Below are positions 16,000 to 25,278 of a DNA stretch of 64,000 nt, piece after piece (position 1 is the stretch's first letter; every line of letters begins with the position of its first letter). The position numbers were made by a program, and so were the translations under genes. Below the pieces are notes generated by a model. The model made no database searches. It saw only the letters and a program-made list of their open reading frames with translations, and had not been told where the DNA came from. The DNA comes from a virus. Location: IMG/VR virus record IMGVR_UViG_3300043409_002042, positions 26,574 to 90,573 of that record, one strand, 5' to 3'.

Positions 16000-16680
16000 A
16001 TGACTACCTCAAACAAACCAATCGAAGCCCCGGATGGCGGCCTGCCGACCCCGGATCGTGAGCGGGCGATGGTCCCGTGGGACAAGCGCCTGGGTGGCAC
16101 TGGCGAGCCGCCTGATGAGATTCGGGCTTCAGCCCGCGCGATGTGGGAGGGCGTGCCGAATTCCTCTGTGGCGTCGGTGTCGGATGAACTCAAGGTGCCA
16201 GCGGCGCAGATTCGGGCGTGGAAAAACCAGGGCGGCTGGGTGAAGACCCACCTTCGCATGCCCGGAATGTCGCAGCGCGCGCATGAGGCTGCGGACCGCT
16301 ACACCGAGCAGGTGGCCGAGGCTGTTGGTGCTGAGCCTGGCGCGAAGGTGCGCGATGCGGATGTGCCGCCTGCGCTGGCGGATAGCGTTGCTCGGTCGGT
16401 GTCCGACGACCTGGCGCTTGATGTTCGCGGCCAGCTGCTGAACCGTCACCGTCAGGAGTGGGGTGTGCCGCGCAAGCTGGCCTATGAGGCCGTGAAGTCT
16501 GCGGGCACTCCAGGTTTCGACCCGGTGGCGGCGTTTGAAAAGGCCAAGCTTGCGAAGATCACCGCCGAAACGCTGACCCTGGTCCAGGGCGGCGAGCGCA
16601 AGGCTTATGGGCTCAAGGACGGCGATCTGGACACCACTGCCGTGCTGATCGACCGCGGCGGCGATGGTGGTGGCGAATGA
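16000..16680 (+). CDS. Terminase small subunit-like protein
   Basis: A 226-residue protein. The segment RASARAMWEGVPNSSVAS and DELKVPAAQIRAWKNQGGW is the helix-turn-helix typical of small terminases (a spaced-repeat A-x-x-W ... V-x-x-x-T/Q-I-x-x-W-K-x-x-x-W). The rest is helical and would form the ring oligomer. It should recognise packaging sites on phage DNA and hand them to the large terminase at 27087. ATG 16000 lies 7 bases after the -10-like hexamer with no ribosome site; ATG 15988 overlaps the hexamer and is less likely. The next gene overlaps as ATGA. Confidence 0.7.
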   Translation: MTTSNKPIEAPDGGLPTPDRERAMVPWDKRLGGTGEPPDEIRASARAMWEGVPNSSVASVSDELKVPAAQIRAWKNQGGWVKTHLRMPGMSQRAHEAADRYTEQVAEAVGAEPGAKVRDADVPPALADSVARSVSDDLALDVRGQLLNRHRQEWGVPRKLAYEAVKSAGTPGFDPVAAFEKAKLAKITAETLTLVQGGERKAYGLKDGDLDTTAVLIDRGGDGGGE

Positions 16681-18182
16681 GCAGCGCGGTTGCGCCGGGG
16701 CTGGAGCTGCGCCCGGCTGCTGAGCTGATCCCGTATGCGCGGAACTCGAACACGCACCCGCAGTCGCAGCTTGAGAAGCTGAAGGCTTCGCTGCGCGAGT
16801 TTGGCTGGACCAACCCGGTTTTGATTGATGAGCGCGGCGGCGTGGTGGCTGGGCACGGTCGCCTGCTGGCCTATGGGCAGATGCTCGAGGCCGGTGAGAC
16901 TGTGCGGTTCCCGAGTGGGGCGGCGATCCCGGCTGGCCGTGTGCCGGTGCTGTCGTGCTCGGGGTGGTCGGAGGCGCAGAAGCGGGCCTATGTGATTGCC
17001 GACAACAGAATTGCGTCGGATTCTTCGCTGGATGAGGAGGTGTTGGCGCTGGAGCTGGCGGACCTGAAGGCGCTGGGTTTTGACCTGTCGCTGACCGGTT
17101 TGGATGCTGTCGAGCTGGGCGACTTGCTGGGCGGAGGCGATGACGAGAATGGCGGCGGCGGGCATGGTGATCCGGATTTAGTGCCGGATGTGCCGGAGGT
17201 CCCGGTGTCGCGGCGCGGCGACGTGTGGATTGTTGGTGGTCACCGCGTGATGTGCGGCTCGTCGCTGGAGCCCAATGATTGGGATGTGCTGATGGCGGGC
17301 GAGTCCGCCGACTGCGTGTTCACGGATCCGCCATACAACGTGGCGATCGGCGAGAAGAACGATGCCATGGCGAAGGCGCAGGGGCGTGGAAAGAGCAAAA
17401 CCGGCGGCATCTTGAACGACTCGATGGGCGATGGCGAGTTCTACAAGTTCTTGCTGTCGATGTACCGCTGCGTTCTGGAGGTCATGAAGCCCGGGGCGTC
17501 GATCTACGTGTACCACGCTGACAGCGAGGGGATCAATTTCCGGACGGCTTTCCGTGATGCGGGGTTCAAGCTGCAGAGCTGCCTGACCTGGAAGAAGAAC
17601 ACGTTTGTGCTGTCGCGCTGGGACCACCACCCGATTTCTGAGCCGTGCCTGTACGGCTGGAAGCCTGGGGCTGGCCACAAGTGGTACGGTGGCCGCAAGC
17701 AGAGCACGTTTGTGGACCTGGGGGATGGCAGTCCGTTTCACAAGCAGGATGACGGCACGTGGGCGGTGACCTGGGGGGATCAGGTGTTCGTGGTGTCGGG
17801 TGATGCGCGCGTGGAGGTTTTGGCGTCGTCGATGATTTCTGAGCCCAAGCCTGCGCGCTCGGACCTGCACCCGACGATGAAGCCGGTGATGCTGGTGCGT
17901 CGGCACCTGCGAAACTCGGCGCAGCCTGGTGATCTGGTGGTGGATGCCTTTGGCGGCTCGGGTACGACGATGCTGGCTGCTCACGAGGAGCGGATGTTGT
18001 CGCGGCTGATGGAGCTGGATCCGAAGTATGTCGATGTGATCTGCCGCCGGATGTGGGCGTTCTCGGGTCTGCGCCCGGTGCATGCCGTGACTGGGGAGCC
18101 GTTCCCTGGCGAGGGTGAGTTTCGGTCTGCTGACCTGGTGGTGGGCCCTTCGGATGCTGCCGATGATGGGGGGCCGTTCTGA
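16677..18182 (+). CDS. ParB-like domain fused to DNA methyltransferase
   Basis: A 501-residue fusion. The N-terminus (residues about 10-150) is a ParB/Srx-type nuclease-fold domain (LKASLREFGWTNPVLIDE, VVAGHGRLLA). Residues 190-460 form a beta-class amino-methyltransferase, with the catalytic DPPYNV (Asp217) before the SAM-binding DAFGGSGTT (Phe425). HPTMKPV is also typical. It should methylate adenine N6 or cytosine N4 in phage or host DNA, possibly for protection from restriction. ParB-methylase fusions are well known in phages beside small terminase genes. It is coupled by ATGA to the terminase gene. Confidence 0.92.
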   Translation: MSSAVAPGLELRPAAELIPYARNSNTHPQSQLEKLKASLREFGWTNPVLIDERGGVVAGHGRLLAYGQMLEAGETVRFPSGAAIPAGRVPVLSCSGWSEAQKRAYVIADNRIASDSSLDEEVLALELADLKALGFDLSLTGLDAVELGDLLGGGDDENGGGGHGDPDLVPDVPEVPVSRRGDVWIVGGHRVMCGSSLEPNDWDVLMAGESADCVFTDPPYNVAIGEKNDAMAKAQGRGKSKTGGILNDSMGDGEFYKFLLSMYRCVLEVMKPGASIYVYHADSEGINFRTAFRDAGFKLQSCLTWKKNTFVLSRWDHHPISEPCLYGWKPGAGHKWYGGRKQSTFVDLGDGSPFHKQDDGTWAVTWGDQVFVVSGDARVEVLASSMISEPKPARSDLHPTMKPVMLVRRHLRNSAQPGDLVVDAFGGSGTTMLAAHEERMLSRLMELDPKYVDVICRRMWAFSGLRPVHAVTGEPFPGEGEFRSADLVVGPSDAADDGGPF

Positions 18183-18529
18183 TGGCGGCCGCCGAGGATG
18201 CTGGTGGTGGTGCGCCGACGCCGGCGGACGTGGAGCGCCAGAAGCGGCAGGAGAGGCGCAACCGTCGGTTTGGTGTGGTGCTGGTGCAGATTGAGGGTTT
18301 TCCGTTGGTGGACCCTGGGCGGCGGCTGGTGTTTGACGTGAGGTCGTCGGAGTCGCGGGCGCGCAAGATGGTGGCGCGGATGGCGGTGCGGATGCCGGAG
18401 CACCGGTGGTCGCACGAGATGATGAAGTCGGAGGACATCAAGCGGCTGAGGCGTGCGCCGTTCATTTCGCCGGAGGCTGGGATGCGGGTTTCGCTGCACG
18501 ACGCGAGGTCGGTGTCTGTGGGGTCGTGA
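18182..18529 (+). CDS. Small basic hypothetical protein
   Basis: A 115-residue, Arg-rich protein (ERQKRQERRNRRFGVVLVQ) with a middle beta-like part (FGVVLVQIEGFPLVDPGRR) and helical end. It begins at ATG 18182, sharing the last base of the methyltransferase stop (TGATG), and its own TGA forms part of the GTCGTGA element for the next gene. It may bind DNA, but no domain is recognised. It may work with the methyltransferase or terminase. Confidence 0.65.
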   Translation: MAAAEDAGGGAPTPADVERQKRQERRNRRFGVVLVQIEGFPLVDPGRRLVFDVRSSESRARKMVARMAVRMPEHRWSHEMMKSEDIKRLRRAPFISPEAGMRVSLHDARSVSVGS

Positions 18530-18538
18530 CCTAACAAT
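18523..18538 (+). promoter_or_regulatory. GTCGTGA late promoter-like element, leaderless start
   Basis: GTCGTGA at 18523-18529 (its TGA is the upstream stop), spacer CCT, hexamer AACAAT at 18533-18538, then exactly 6 bases to ATG 18545. No Shine-Dalgarno precedes this start, so the large ADP-ribosyltransferase protein would be made from a leaderless mRNA. Confidence 0.65.
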
Positions 18539-18544
18539 CGGTTT

Positions 18545-21500
18545 ATGAACGCACCTGTCCCCCCTCGTTTGGTTTTATTTTTGAAGGCGCTGCCTGGCGC
18601 GAAGATTGCGCACCAGTCTGGGTACGCGCTTTACGGCGGCCGGTGGCACAAGATCACGCCGGACAAGCCTGCGCCGAAGGGTGCGCCGGTGGCTGCGCAT
18701 CCGGAGGCTGGTGGTGTGCATGCTGGGGCGAAGCACTTCACGGATGAGCAGTGGGCTCAGTTGAAGCTGCCGCCTGAGAATGTGAATGCTGGAAGCCACA
18801 ATGCGGCGGTCGACAAGCTCAAGCAGATGAGCGAGGCCGGGCACGTCACGGGGATTCTTGGCGCTGGTTACGGCGTCAACACCTATGGCAAAAAGCAAGC
18901 GATCATTGCCAACCAGTTGCTCAAGCTGCACGGAAGCCAGCACCAGGTGGTGTCTGGGCAGAAGGCTGGTGAGCATGCGGCGGTCCAGGGCACGGCAGGC
19001 GCCGCGCTGGCCCACAAGGATGCGGTGCTGCAGGAGGCGATCGACCACCTGAAGGCCGACGAGAAGCAGTCTGGCATGCCTGCTGGCGAGAAGGCGGAGG
19101 ACGCTGCGCTGGTGTCCAAGCTGGAGTCAGCGGTGGCGGTGCAGCCGGTGGTGACGTCCGTCGCGGATCAGGTGATGGCTGCTGGCCTTAAGGTGTACAC
19201 CGCAGCAAACGGTGACGTCTACGTTGGTTCGGCTTTCAGTGACAACCCGAAGATTTTCACGGATGCGCAGAAGGCGGATGCCGTGATTGCAAAGCTAAAG
19301 GATGCGGGGCTTGTTGGCCTTAAGTCTGGTGCTTTTGTCAAGGTTCAGGCGGCGGCAAAGGCTGCTGAGCCAGCGCAGCCTGCAAAGGACGCCCCTAAGG
19401 TTTCGTCTTCAAAAGACTTTTCTGTTGGTGGTGTGAATTTTGTTGCCGTAAAGAAGCAAAGTCCGAACGGCGAATACTGGATTCCGTCCGTCAAGGAAAC
19501 CGGTCAGGAAATACCGCACCAGCATTACGGCTCTATAAAAGGCATGTGGAGCGATTTATCGCAAGTCGCAAAGATAAAAGGCGACAAGTTCGCTCAGAGT
19601 GTGGGGGTTCAGCAGCCGGTGGGTGCTGCCCCTGGCACGCTGACCGCCGACCAGCTGGGCAAGCTGCAGAGCATCCCCTGGTTCAAGTTGAAGCTACCGG
19701 ACTCGAACACGAACGCCAAGAGCCACAATGCGGCGTTGGCGAAGATTGAGGCCATGGCGTTTGCTGGTGATGTTGCTGGGTTGCAGGCGTTTGTGGCTGC
19801 GAAGGCTGGGTCCAAGCAGACGTATGCGAAGAAGCAGGCTTTGACGGCGCAGACGGCGCTGGCTGCGCTGGAAGTTTCTGATGGTGGACAGACCGGCGGT
19901 GCTGGTACCCCTCCGGCTGCTGGCACGTATGAGCACAATGGTTCAACAAAGCCGATCGGCCTCAAGGATGATGCGTCTGGCACGCTTTCGTCGGCTGCGA
20001 CTGGTTGGTTGCATGGGTACCAGTGGGGCGTTGATGCGCCTGATGGTAATGTGAAAAACCCGCTGCCTTCGGATGCGGTCCTGGTGGAGTTGGGGACTTA
20101 CGTTGGCAAGTCTCCCGTGAAGTTGTACCGGGCAGTTTCTCTTGATTCAAACGATGACGGCAAGCTGATTGAGTCTTGGTCGCGTTTTGAGAAGTATGCC
20201 AGCGACCTTGTTCAGTCGGGCGCTGAGCTTGGTCAAAAAATGAAGGTTATATCAAAGGTTTTTGATCCTTCGGACATCGTTGTTGACACGACCAAACTGC
20301 CCAAGAAGTTTCATGATGCGAACGATTCCGGGACTCAGGCGGAGGTGGTCGTCGCTCTTGGTGCGTTCAAGGCGCATATGGCCTCTGTTCGTGGCGGTGG
20401 TGTGGCGGCTGCGGTGCCCGCCCCGCCGGGCCTTCCTGCTGGTTGGGGTGGCGCGATCAATGGCGTGGCGACCAAGCCGGGGCCCGGTGGTGGGATTGTC
20501 GACAAGAACGCGGCTGGCCTTGGTTGGTTTGCGATTGCGCACGATGAGGGCAAGGCGGCGGCGCTGAAAGGAAAGTTTTTCCCGACGCAGCAGGCTGCGA
20601 TTGATGCGCTGGAGGGGGCGGTGCCTGTCCCTGTGGCTCCCGCGCCGAAGCCCACCCGGACCACCTCACAAGTGTTCCACAACACCACCAAGGGCCACAG
20701 CAAGTCGTGGTCGGTGTCGGTCAGTGGCTCCAAGTTGAAGACCGAGTACGGCAAGATCGGCGGCACGCAGCAGTCGACGGTGAAGGATTTGGGGACGCCG
20801 GATGCCGCCAAGGCGGCGATGGCGACGCTGATCAAGCAGAAGACCTCGAGTGGGTATGTTTCGAAGGGGGCGGGTGTGCACGTCCACGGCGCCGCCGCTG
20901 CGGCTGAAACCGGCCCGAAGGATGGCGACACCAAGCAGGGCGCGGACGGCACGCTGGTGTTCAAGGATGGTCACTGGCACAAGCAGGGGAAGTTTGAGCT
21001 ACCGAAGTTGACTGATTTGTTGGCGGCTGAGGAGGCCGCCGGTGGTGCGTGGGATTATGAGCCCAGCGACCCGGCTTTTAATGGTCATCCGACTCTGATG
21101 ATGCACGCGCCTGGTGGCAGCACAGTCTACATTGCCAAGACCGATGATGGGTACCAGGTTGGTGAGTTTGACGCCGACGTCAACCCGGTGGGCCTGAACG
21201 ACTTTGGCAGCCTGCCAGACGCCGTGGCGCACCTCAAGTCTGGCGCCCATGGCGGCGCTGTGCCGCCCGATTCCGAGCTTGCTAAGTTTGGGGATGCTGG
21301 GTGGACGCCTGGTTCGGTCCCCACAGGCTGGGATGCCATACAGCCTCCTGATTTCAGCGACGACAAGACCAAATGGGGCAAGGTTTACAGCGATGCCGCA
21401 GTCAGTTTGCTTGCCCACATGAAAGCTGGTGGCAGCTTGTCGGAGTACGTGACGGCGCACAAAACGGGGGCTAAGGCGGGCGGGTTCACGGTCAAGATCA

Positions 21501-23401
21501 ACGGTTTCAAACTTGTGATGACGCCAAGTACAACCGAGGCCCGCCGGGTCAAGATGATGGCGTTCATCAAGCAGTTGCAGGAAATGAAGCCGGGTAAAAC
21601 GGCTAAGTCGGCGGCAAAGAAAGTGTCGCCACCGCCCCCCGCTTTCGTCGACGGCGTGCAGTCCATGGACACCTGGACGCAAACCGGCCCGCAGGCTGGC
21701 AGCAACCCGGGCGGCAAGTTCCGGGATCCTGACGGTCAGGAGTGGTACTGCAAGTTCCCAGCGGATGCCGACACGGCCAAGTCTGAGGTGTTGGCGGCCA
21801 AGCTGTACGGTCTGGCTGGTCTGGCTGGGCAGGACGCCAAGCTGGTAAACAAGGGTGGCAAGATCGGTATTGCGAGCCGCTGGCAGGATGTGTCGAAGGC
21901 GTCCAGCGCGAAGGCTTTGACCAAGGTGCCGGGGGTGATTGATGGGTTTGCCACCGATGCTTGGCTGGGCAACTGGGACGTGGTCGGCATGGGCATGGAT
22001 AATCTGCAGATCGGGGGCGATGGCAAGGCTGTGCGTGTGGATGCCGGCGGCAGTCTGGAGTATCGGGCCCAGGGCGAGAAGAAGCCGTTTGGCTCCAAGG
22101 TGGAAGAGATCGACACGCTGCTGGATTCGGGGAAAAACGCGCATTCGGCGGCCGTGTTCTCGGGGATTACCAAGGCGGACATGACGGCCAGCGTGGCGCG
22201 CGTGCTGAAAATCAGCGACGTTGCCATTCGCGCGATGGTGAACAGTTTCGGCCCTGGTGATGCAGATGCCAAGGCAAAGTTGGCCGACACGCTGATTGCC
22301 CGCAAGAAGGACCTTGCGAAGCGGTTTCCTGCCGCGGCGAAGGCCAAGAAGGCGGTTGTGTTCAAGCCGGAGAAGCTCAGCGAGCCTCCGTCGTTCCTGA
22401 ATTGGGGTGGTTCTGGCAAGTCGGGCCCGTCGAGCAAGGAGTTTGTCAACAATGCAAACGATGACGCTGTGCAGGCGATCTTTGCGGCTGCGAAAACCGG
22501 GGACCTGAAAGCGATTGAAGGTTTGAAGTTGCCGGTGTTCGACAAGGACACGGGCCAGCAGACCGGGATGGTGGGTGCGCTGCAGCACCCCAGTCAGCAC
22601 GTCAAGGGCTACGCGCAGCAGGCGATCAACGAGATCAACTACCAACTGAACCCACCCAAGCGGTTCAGGTTTGATGGCGGACACCCGTTGTCGGCGCTGA
22701 ATGCTGCATTCCCTGCGCACGGCGGGGCGCAAAGCAGCGCGTGCGCGCAGAAGGTGGCAAAGTTCATCCTTCTTGGGGAGCCCGGTGTCGTCAAGTTGGC
22801 CGATGTTGGGTTGCCTGAGAAGATCACGCATGCTGAGGGTGGGGGCGCGTTGTCGGCGTCAACTTATGCGGCGGCATCCAAGGCGGCATTCGCCAAGATG
22901 CCGGAAACGCAGAAGCAGGCGATCAAAGGTTACACGGGTAGTTCGTACCATGCGATGAATGGTTCGCTGTGGTCTGGTAACCCATCGGGTGCTGCCAAGG
23001 CTGCGGGCGAAGCCTTAAAAACGCTGGGCCATGACATTCAGCCCGGCACGGTTTTGTCTCGGAAGATCAGCCTTCACGGATCTGACCTTGAAGCGTTACT
23101 CAAGTCGCAGGGTAAGATTTTGCAGGAGCCTGCTATCATGTCAACGTCTATCCGCCCGTCGTCGTGGAGTGGCAACGTCCATCTCAAGATGCACGTCGGC
23201 CCTGGTGTGAAGGGTTTGTGGGTTGGGCATGGTTCTGCTGCGTCTGGTGGTGCAATGTCAAAGCACGCCGGTGAGGACGAGATGATTTTGCCGCCCGGTA
23301 CCCGGTTGCTGATTCTTGGCTCAAGGACTGGTGGTAAAGATGCGGACGGTTTTGGCGGCAGTACATCGCACGTTGTTGAGTGCGTAATCTTGCCAACGTG
23401 A
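18545..23401 (+). CDS. Giant polyvalent-type protein with WGR, kinase-like and ADP-ribosyltransferase domains
   Basis: A 1618-residue protein. A hydrophobic N-terminus (RLVLFLKALPG) is followed by helical modules at about 72-130, 380-440 and 1283-1345, the first two similar (SHNAAVDKL, SHNAALAKI). A WGR-like domain lies at about 703-775 (TEYGKIGG). Residues 1037-1262 resemble a HipA/PI3K-type kinase fold (GNWD at 1142-1145, RVDAGG with Asp1166). The C-terminus is an ADP-ribosyltransferase: YTGSSYHAMNGSLW, Arg1506, STS 1533-1535 and E-x-E 1577/1579, the R-S-E signature of arginine-modifying toxins. Sitting among packaging genes, it fits a co-packaged injected effector acting on host proteins. 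The kinase call is tentative. Confidence 0.8.
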   Translation: MNAPVPPRLVLFLKALPGAKIAHQSGYALYGGRWHKITPDKPAPKGAPVAAHPEAGGVHAGAKHFTDEQWAQLKLPPENVNAGSHNAAVDKLKQMSEAGHVTGILGAGYGVNTYGKKQAIIANQLLKLHGSQHQVVSGQKAGEHAAVQGTAGAALAHKDAVLQEAIDHLKADEKQSGMPAGEKAEDAALVSKLESAVAVQPVVTSVADQVMAAGLKVYTAANGDVYVGSAFSDNPKIFTDAQKADAVIAKLKDAGLVGLKSGAFVKVQAAAKAAEPAQPAKDAPKVSSSKDFSVGGVNFVAVKKQSPNGEYWIPSVKETGQEIPHQHYGSIKGMWSDLSQVAKIKGDKFAQSVGVQQPVGAAPGTLTADQLGKLQSIPWFKLKLPDSNTNAKSHNAALAKIEAMAFAGDVAGLQAFVAAKAGSKQTYAKKQALTAQTALAALEVSDGGQTGGAGTPPAAGTYEHNGSTKPIGLKDDASGTLSSAATGWLHGYQWGVDAPDGNVKNPLPSDAVLVELGTYVGKSPVKLYRAVSLDSNDDGKLIESWSRFEKYASDLVQSGAELGQKMKVISKVFDPSDIVVDTTKLPKKFHDANDSGTQAEVVVALGAFKAHMASVRGGGVAAAVPAPPGLPAGWGGAINGVATKPGPGGGIVDKNAAGLGWFAIAHDEGKAAALKGKFFPTQQAAIDALEGAVPVPVAPAPKPTRTTSQVFHNTTKGHSKSWSVSVSGSKLKTEYGKIGGTQQSTVKDLGTPDAAKAAMATLIKQKTSSGYVSKGAGVHVHGAAAAAETGPKDGDTKQGADGTLVFKDGHWHKQGKFELPKLTDLLAAEEAAGGAWDYEPSDPAFNGHPTLMMHAPGGSTVYIAKTDDGYQVGEFDADVNPVGLNDFGSLPDAVAHLKSGAHGGAVPPDSELAKFGDAGWTPGSVPTGWDAIQPPDFSDDKTKWGKVYSDAAVSLLAHMKAGGSLSEYVTAHKTGAKAGGFTVKINGFKLVMTPSTTEARRVKMMAFIKQLQEMKPGKTAKSAAKKVSPPPPAFVDGVQSMDTWTQTGPQAGSNPGGKFRDPDGQEWYCKFPADADTAKSEVLAAKLYGLAGLAGQDAKLVNKGGKIGIASRWQDVSKASSAKALTKVPGVIDGFATDAWLGNWDVVGMGMDNLQIGGDGKAVRVDAGGSLEYRAQGEKKPFGSKVEEIDTLLDSGKNAHSAAVFSGITKADMTASVARVLKISDVAIRAMVNSFGPGDADAKAKLADTLIARKKDLAKRFPAAAKAKKAVVFKPEKLSEPPSFLNWGGSGKSGPSSKEFVNNANDDAVQAIFAAAKTGDLKAIEGLKLPVFDKDTGQQTGMVGALQHPSQHVKGYAQQAINEINYQLNPPKRFRFDGGHPLSALNAAFPAHGGAQSSACAQKVAKFILLGEPGVVKLADVGLPEKITHAEGGGALSASTYAAASKAAFAKMPETQKQAIKGYTGSSYHAMNGSLWSGNPSGAAKAAGEALKTLGHDIQPGTVLSRKISLHGSDLEALLKSQGKILQEPAIMSTSIRPSSWSGNVHLKMHVGPGVKGLWVGHGSAASGGAMSKHAGEDEMILPPGTRLLILGSRTGGKDADGFGGSTSHVVECVILPT

Positions 23402-23413
23402 TGGGGGATTCCA

Positions 23414-23908
23414 ATGACTGAAAAACTAGACCGCCACACGGACCCCTCGGGTCTGGTGGCTTCGCTGGGCGAGGCAGGTGGGCCTCAGTTCCTGGGGGAC
23501 ACTGCTGTTGTCGAGCGCCTGGTGCGCCAGTTTGTGGCCGACGTGGTCACACGCTACGACGAGGTGGGGCATGGCGTGCTGACGCCGAACGATGCGGCGA
23601 ATGCGGACCGTGAGGCTTGTTTCCGTATGGCGCATGTGTTCTCGGGCCTGGATCCGGCCTACACCGCCATGCGCGGCTGGACAGGGGCTGGGCTTGCGGC
23701 GCACCTGCGCAACTCGATGGCCGCCGAGCTGGCCGAGTCCGATGATGATGCCAATGTGATCGCCCAGGCGTTTGCCGTGCTGGTGCATGCGGTCTACGAC
23801 GCCCTGCGCGTGTCGGCCACGGCCAACGAGGCTTCGGTGATGCAGACCGTTGAGCGCGCCGTGCAGTCGCTGTCGCGGTCCCTTGTGGGGGTGGTGGGCA
23901 ATGACTGA
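23414..23908 (+). CDS. Helical hypothetical protein
   Basis: A 164-residue acidic, Ala-rich helical protein (VERLVRQFVADVVTRYDEVG, AQAFAVLVHAVYDALRVS) lacking recognisable motifs. GGGGGA precedes ATG 23414. Its end overlaps the NUDIX gene by 8 bases, implying joint translation. It lies directly between the ADP-ribosyltransferase and NUDIX genes and could be an adaptor or immunity-like partner of either; that is speculation from position. Confidence 0.6.
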   Translation: MTEKLDRHTDPSGLVASLGEAGGPQFLGDTAVVERLVRQFVADVVTRYDEVGHGVLTPNDAANADREACFRMAHVFSGLDPAYTAMRGWTGAGLAAHLRNSMAAELAESDDDANVIAQAFAVLVHAVYDALRVSATANEASVMQTVERAVQSLSRSLVGVVGND

Positions 23909-24869
23909 ACCACGGATGCCCGAGGTTGGACAGAAAATTGAGTTCCTGTCCGATGCCATGACCGACAAGGGCCCGGCCACGGGTTCGGTGTCTCGCGTGA
24001 AGCCCACCGTGGACGGCTACTACATCACCGTCGATTTCGGCGACAGCCAGGAGTCGTTCTCTTGGGACGACATGCGCGAGCAAGGTGCCGATGTGCGCGG
24101 CGACTTGTGGCTAATCAAGGCCCACGTCCGGGGCCACATGCGCGGCTCGGATTACGTCTGCCCGTATGAGCGCGGCACCGGTGGGCATCCGCCAACGCCT
24201 GCGCACCACCCGCAGCGCAACGACGACGGCAAGCCTGTTTTGATCACGCACCCCAGCCACCCGTCGGCCCCCAGCACCTGGGACATCCCGGATGCCGTGG
24301 CAACGTTTGTGCCGGGTGGTGACTGCCCGGCGCGGCTCAATGGCGTGTCGTTCACCGCTTGGCGCGACCACCCGACCACGGCGGAAGGCTGGGATTACGT
24401 GGACGGTGTGGATGATGACCTCGCTGAGCCGCCGTTCCAGGTCAAGCCCGGGAAGTCGATCGGCGCGGGCGTGGTGATTGAGGAGCCGGATGGCCGTGTG
24501 TGGCTTTGCGCGCCATCCAACCAGTTTGGTGGCTACCGGGCCACGTGGCCCAAGGGAACGGTGGAGGACGGGATGTCGTTCCAGGCGTCGGCAATTCGGG
24601 AGGCGTTTGAGGAGACTGGCCTCAAGGTGAAGATCACCGGGCACCTTGGAGACTTTGAGCGCACCACGTCGGTGGCCAGGATGTACCGCGCCGTCCGTGT
24701 TGGCGGGACGCCTGTGGCTTGCGGCTGGGAAAGTCAGGCCGTGCATCTGGTGCCGCGTTCGATGCTGTACGAGCACTTGAATGGCTCGGCTGATCACCCG
24801 ATCGCCGAGAAGATCGGCGCTGGACCTGCGCCGAAGCAACCCGAGAAGCAAAAAAGCAGCTTATTTTGA
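23901..24869 (+). CDS. NUDIX hydrolase with N-terminal extension
   Basis: A 322-residue protein. Residues 1-100 include a small beta domain and the motif LIKAHVRGHMRG, which resembles the KAHV repeats in the 25308 protein. The NUDIX fold starts near 195 (GAGVVIEEPDGRVWL), with the NUDIX box at 219-241: G219, then REAFEETGL with Arg233 and the metal-binding E237/E238. The first Glu of the box is replaced by Met (EDGMSFQ), as in a subgroup of effector-like NUDIX proteins. The likely substrates are nucleoside-diphosphate compounds such as ADP-ribose or NADH. It lies next to an NAD-using ADP-ribosyltransferase. Confidence 0.85.
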   Translation: MTEPRMPEVGQKIEFLSDAMTDKGPATGSVSRVKPTVDGYYITVDFGDSQESFSWDDMREQGADVRGDLWLIKAHVRGHMRGSDYVCPYERGTGGHPPTPAHHPQRNDDGKPVLITHPSHPSAPSTWDIPDAVATFVPGGDCPARLNGVSFTAWRDHPTTAEGWDYVDGVDDDLAEPPFQVKPGKSIGAGVVIEEPDGRVWLCAPSNQFGGYRATWPKGTVEDGMSFQASAIREAFEETGLKVKITGHLGDFERTTSVARMYRAVRVGGTPVACGWESQAVHLVPRSMLYEHLNGSADHPIAEKIGAGPAPKQPEKQKSSLF

Positions 24870-24890
24870 GGGGCTGCAAAATTTTTGATG

Positions 24891-24896
24891 TATAAT
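24891..24896 (+). promoter_or_regulatory. Consensus -10 TATAAT
   Basis: A perfect TATAAT sits after the NUDIX stop, 7 bases before ATG 24904 and 40 before the better start 24937. No clear -35 is seen. If transcription starts near 24903, the mRNA either begins at ATG 24904 or has a 34-base leader with AAAGG for ATG 24937. Confidence 0.55.
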
Positions 24897-24936
24897 TCGC
24901 CGCATGCCGGATTTCCCGGTTTTTCAAAGGATTGAT

Positions 24937-25278
24937 ATGTGGTGCTGCTTTAATACGTCTTTTTTGTCTATTGTTCACAAACAATGTCAGCCTGACGAGT
25001 TGCTTGTTCGAGCTCGAGTTGCTGGGCATATTGAGGCGGTTTTCCCGCAAGCCAAGGTGACCGAGTCTTTTGGTACCGACTACCGCTACCGAGCTGCGCT
25101 CAAGCGCGACGAGGTTGCCGCAGCCATGGTGTCGGCAGTCATGGGGTTGGAGTACTCAAACTTCAAAGACTCGGTTGAAAACGGTCGCTTGCACGACGCC
25201 TACTCTCGCGTCTGGCACGAAATGGGCCGTTTGCAGCCTGGTGGGCCGTACTCGCGTGGTGTTGCGCGGTTGTCGTGA
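24937..25278 (+). CDS. Conserved hypothetical protein of unknown function
   Basis: A 113-residue soluble protein beginning MWCCFNTSFLSIVHK and containing FGTDYRYRAALKRDEVA and HDAYSRVWHEMGRLQPGGPY. It belongs to a recurrent uncharacterised bacterial and phage family with a conserved start and a conserved DAYSRVW. I chose ATG 24937 because AAAGG lies 6 bases upstream; a leaderless start at 24904 would add 11 residues. It has its own consensus -10, unlike its neighbours. Its TGA is part of the next GTCGTGA element. Confidence 0.7.
   Translation: MWCCFNTSFLSIVHKQCQPDELLVRARVAGHIEAVFPQAKVTESFGTDYRYRAALKRDEVAAAMVSAVMGLEYSNFKDSVENGRLHDAYSRVWHEMGRLQPGGPYSRGVARLS

Noticed and set aside
14550-16259. 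569-residue leftward open frame
   Set aside because: It is antisense to six well-supported rightward genes and a terminator; Gln/Pro/Arg-rich low complexity is typical of an antisense shadow in GC-rich DNA.
20999-22831. 610-residue leftward open frame
   Set aside because: It is antisense to the giant ADP-ribosyltransferase protein, with Arg/His/Leu-biased shadow composition and no ribosome site.
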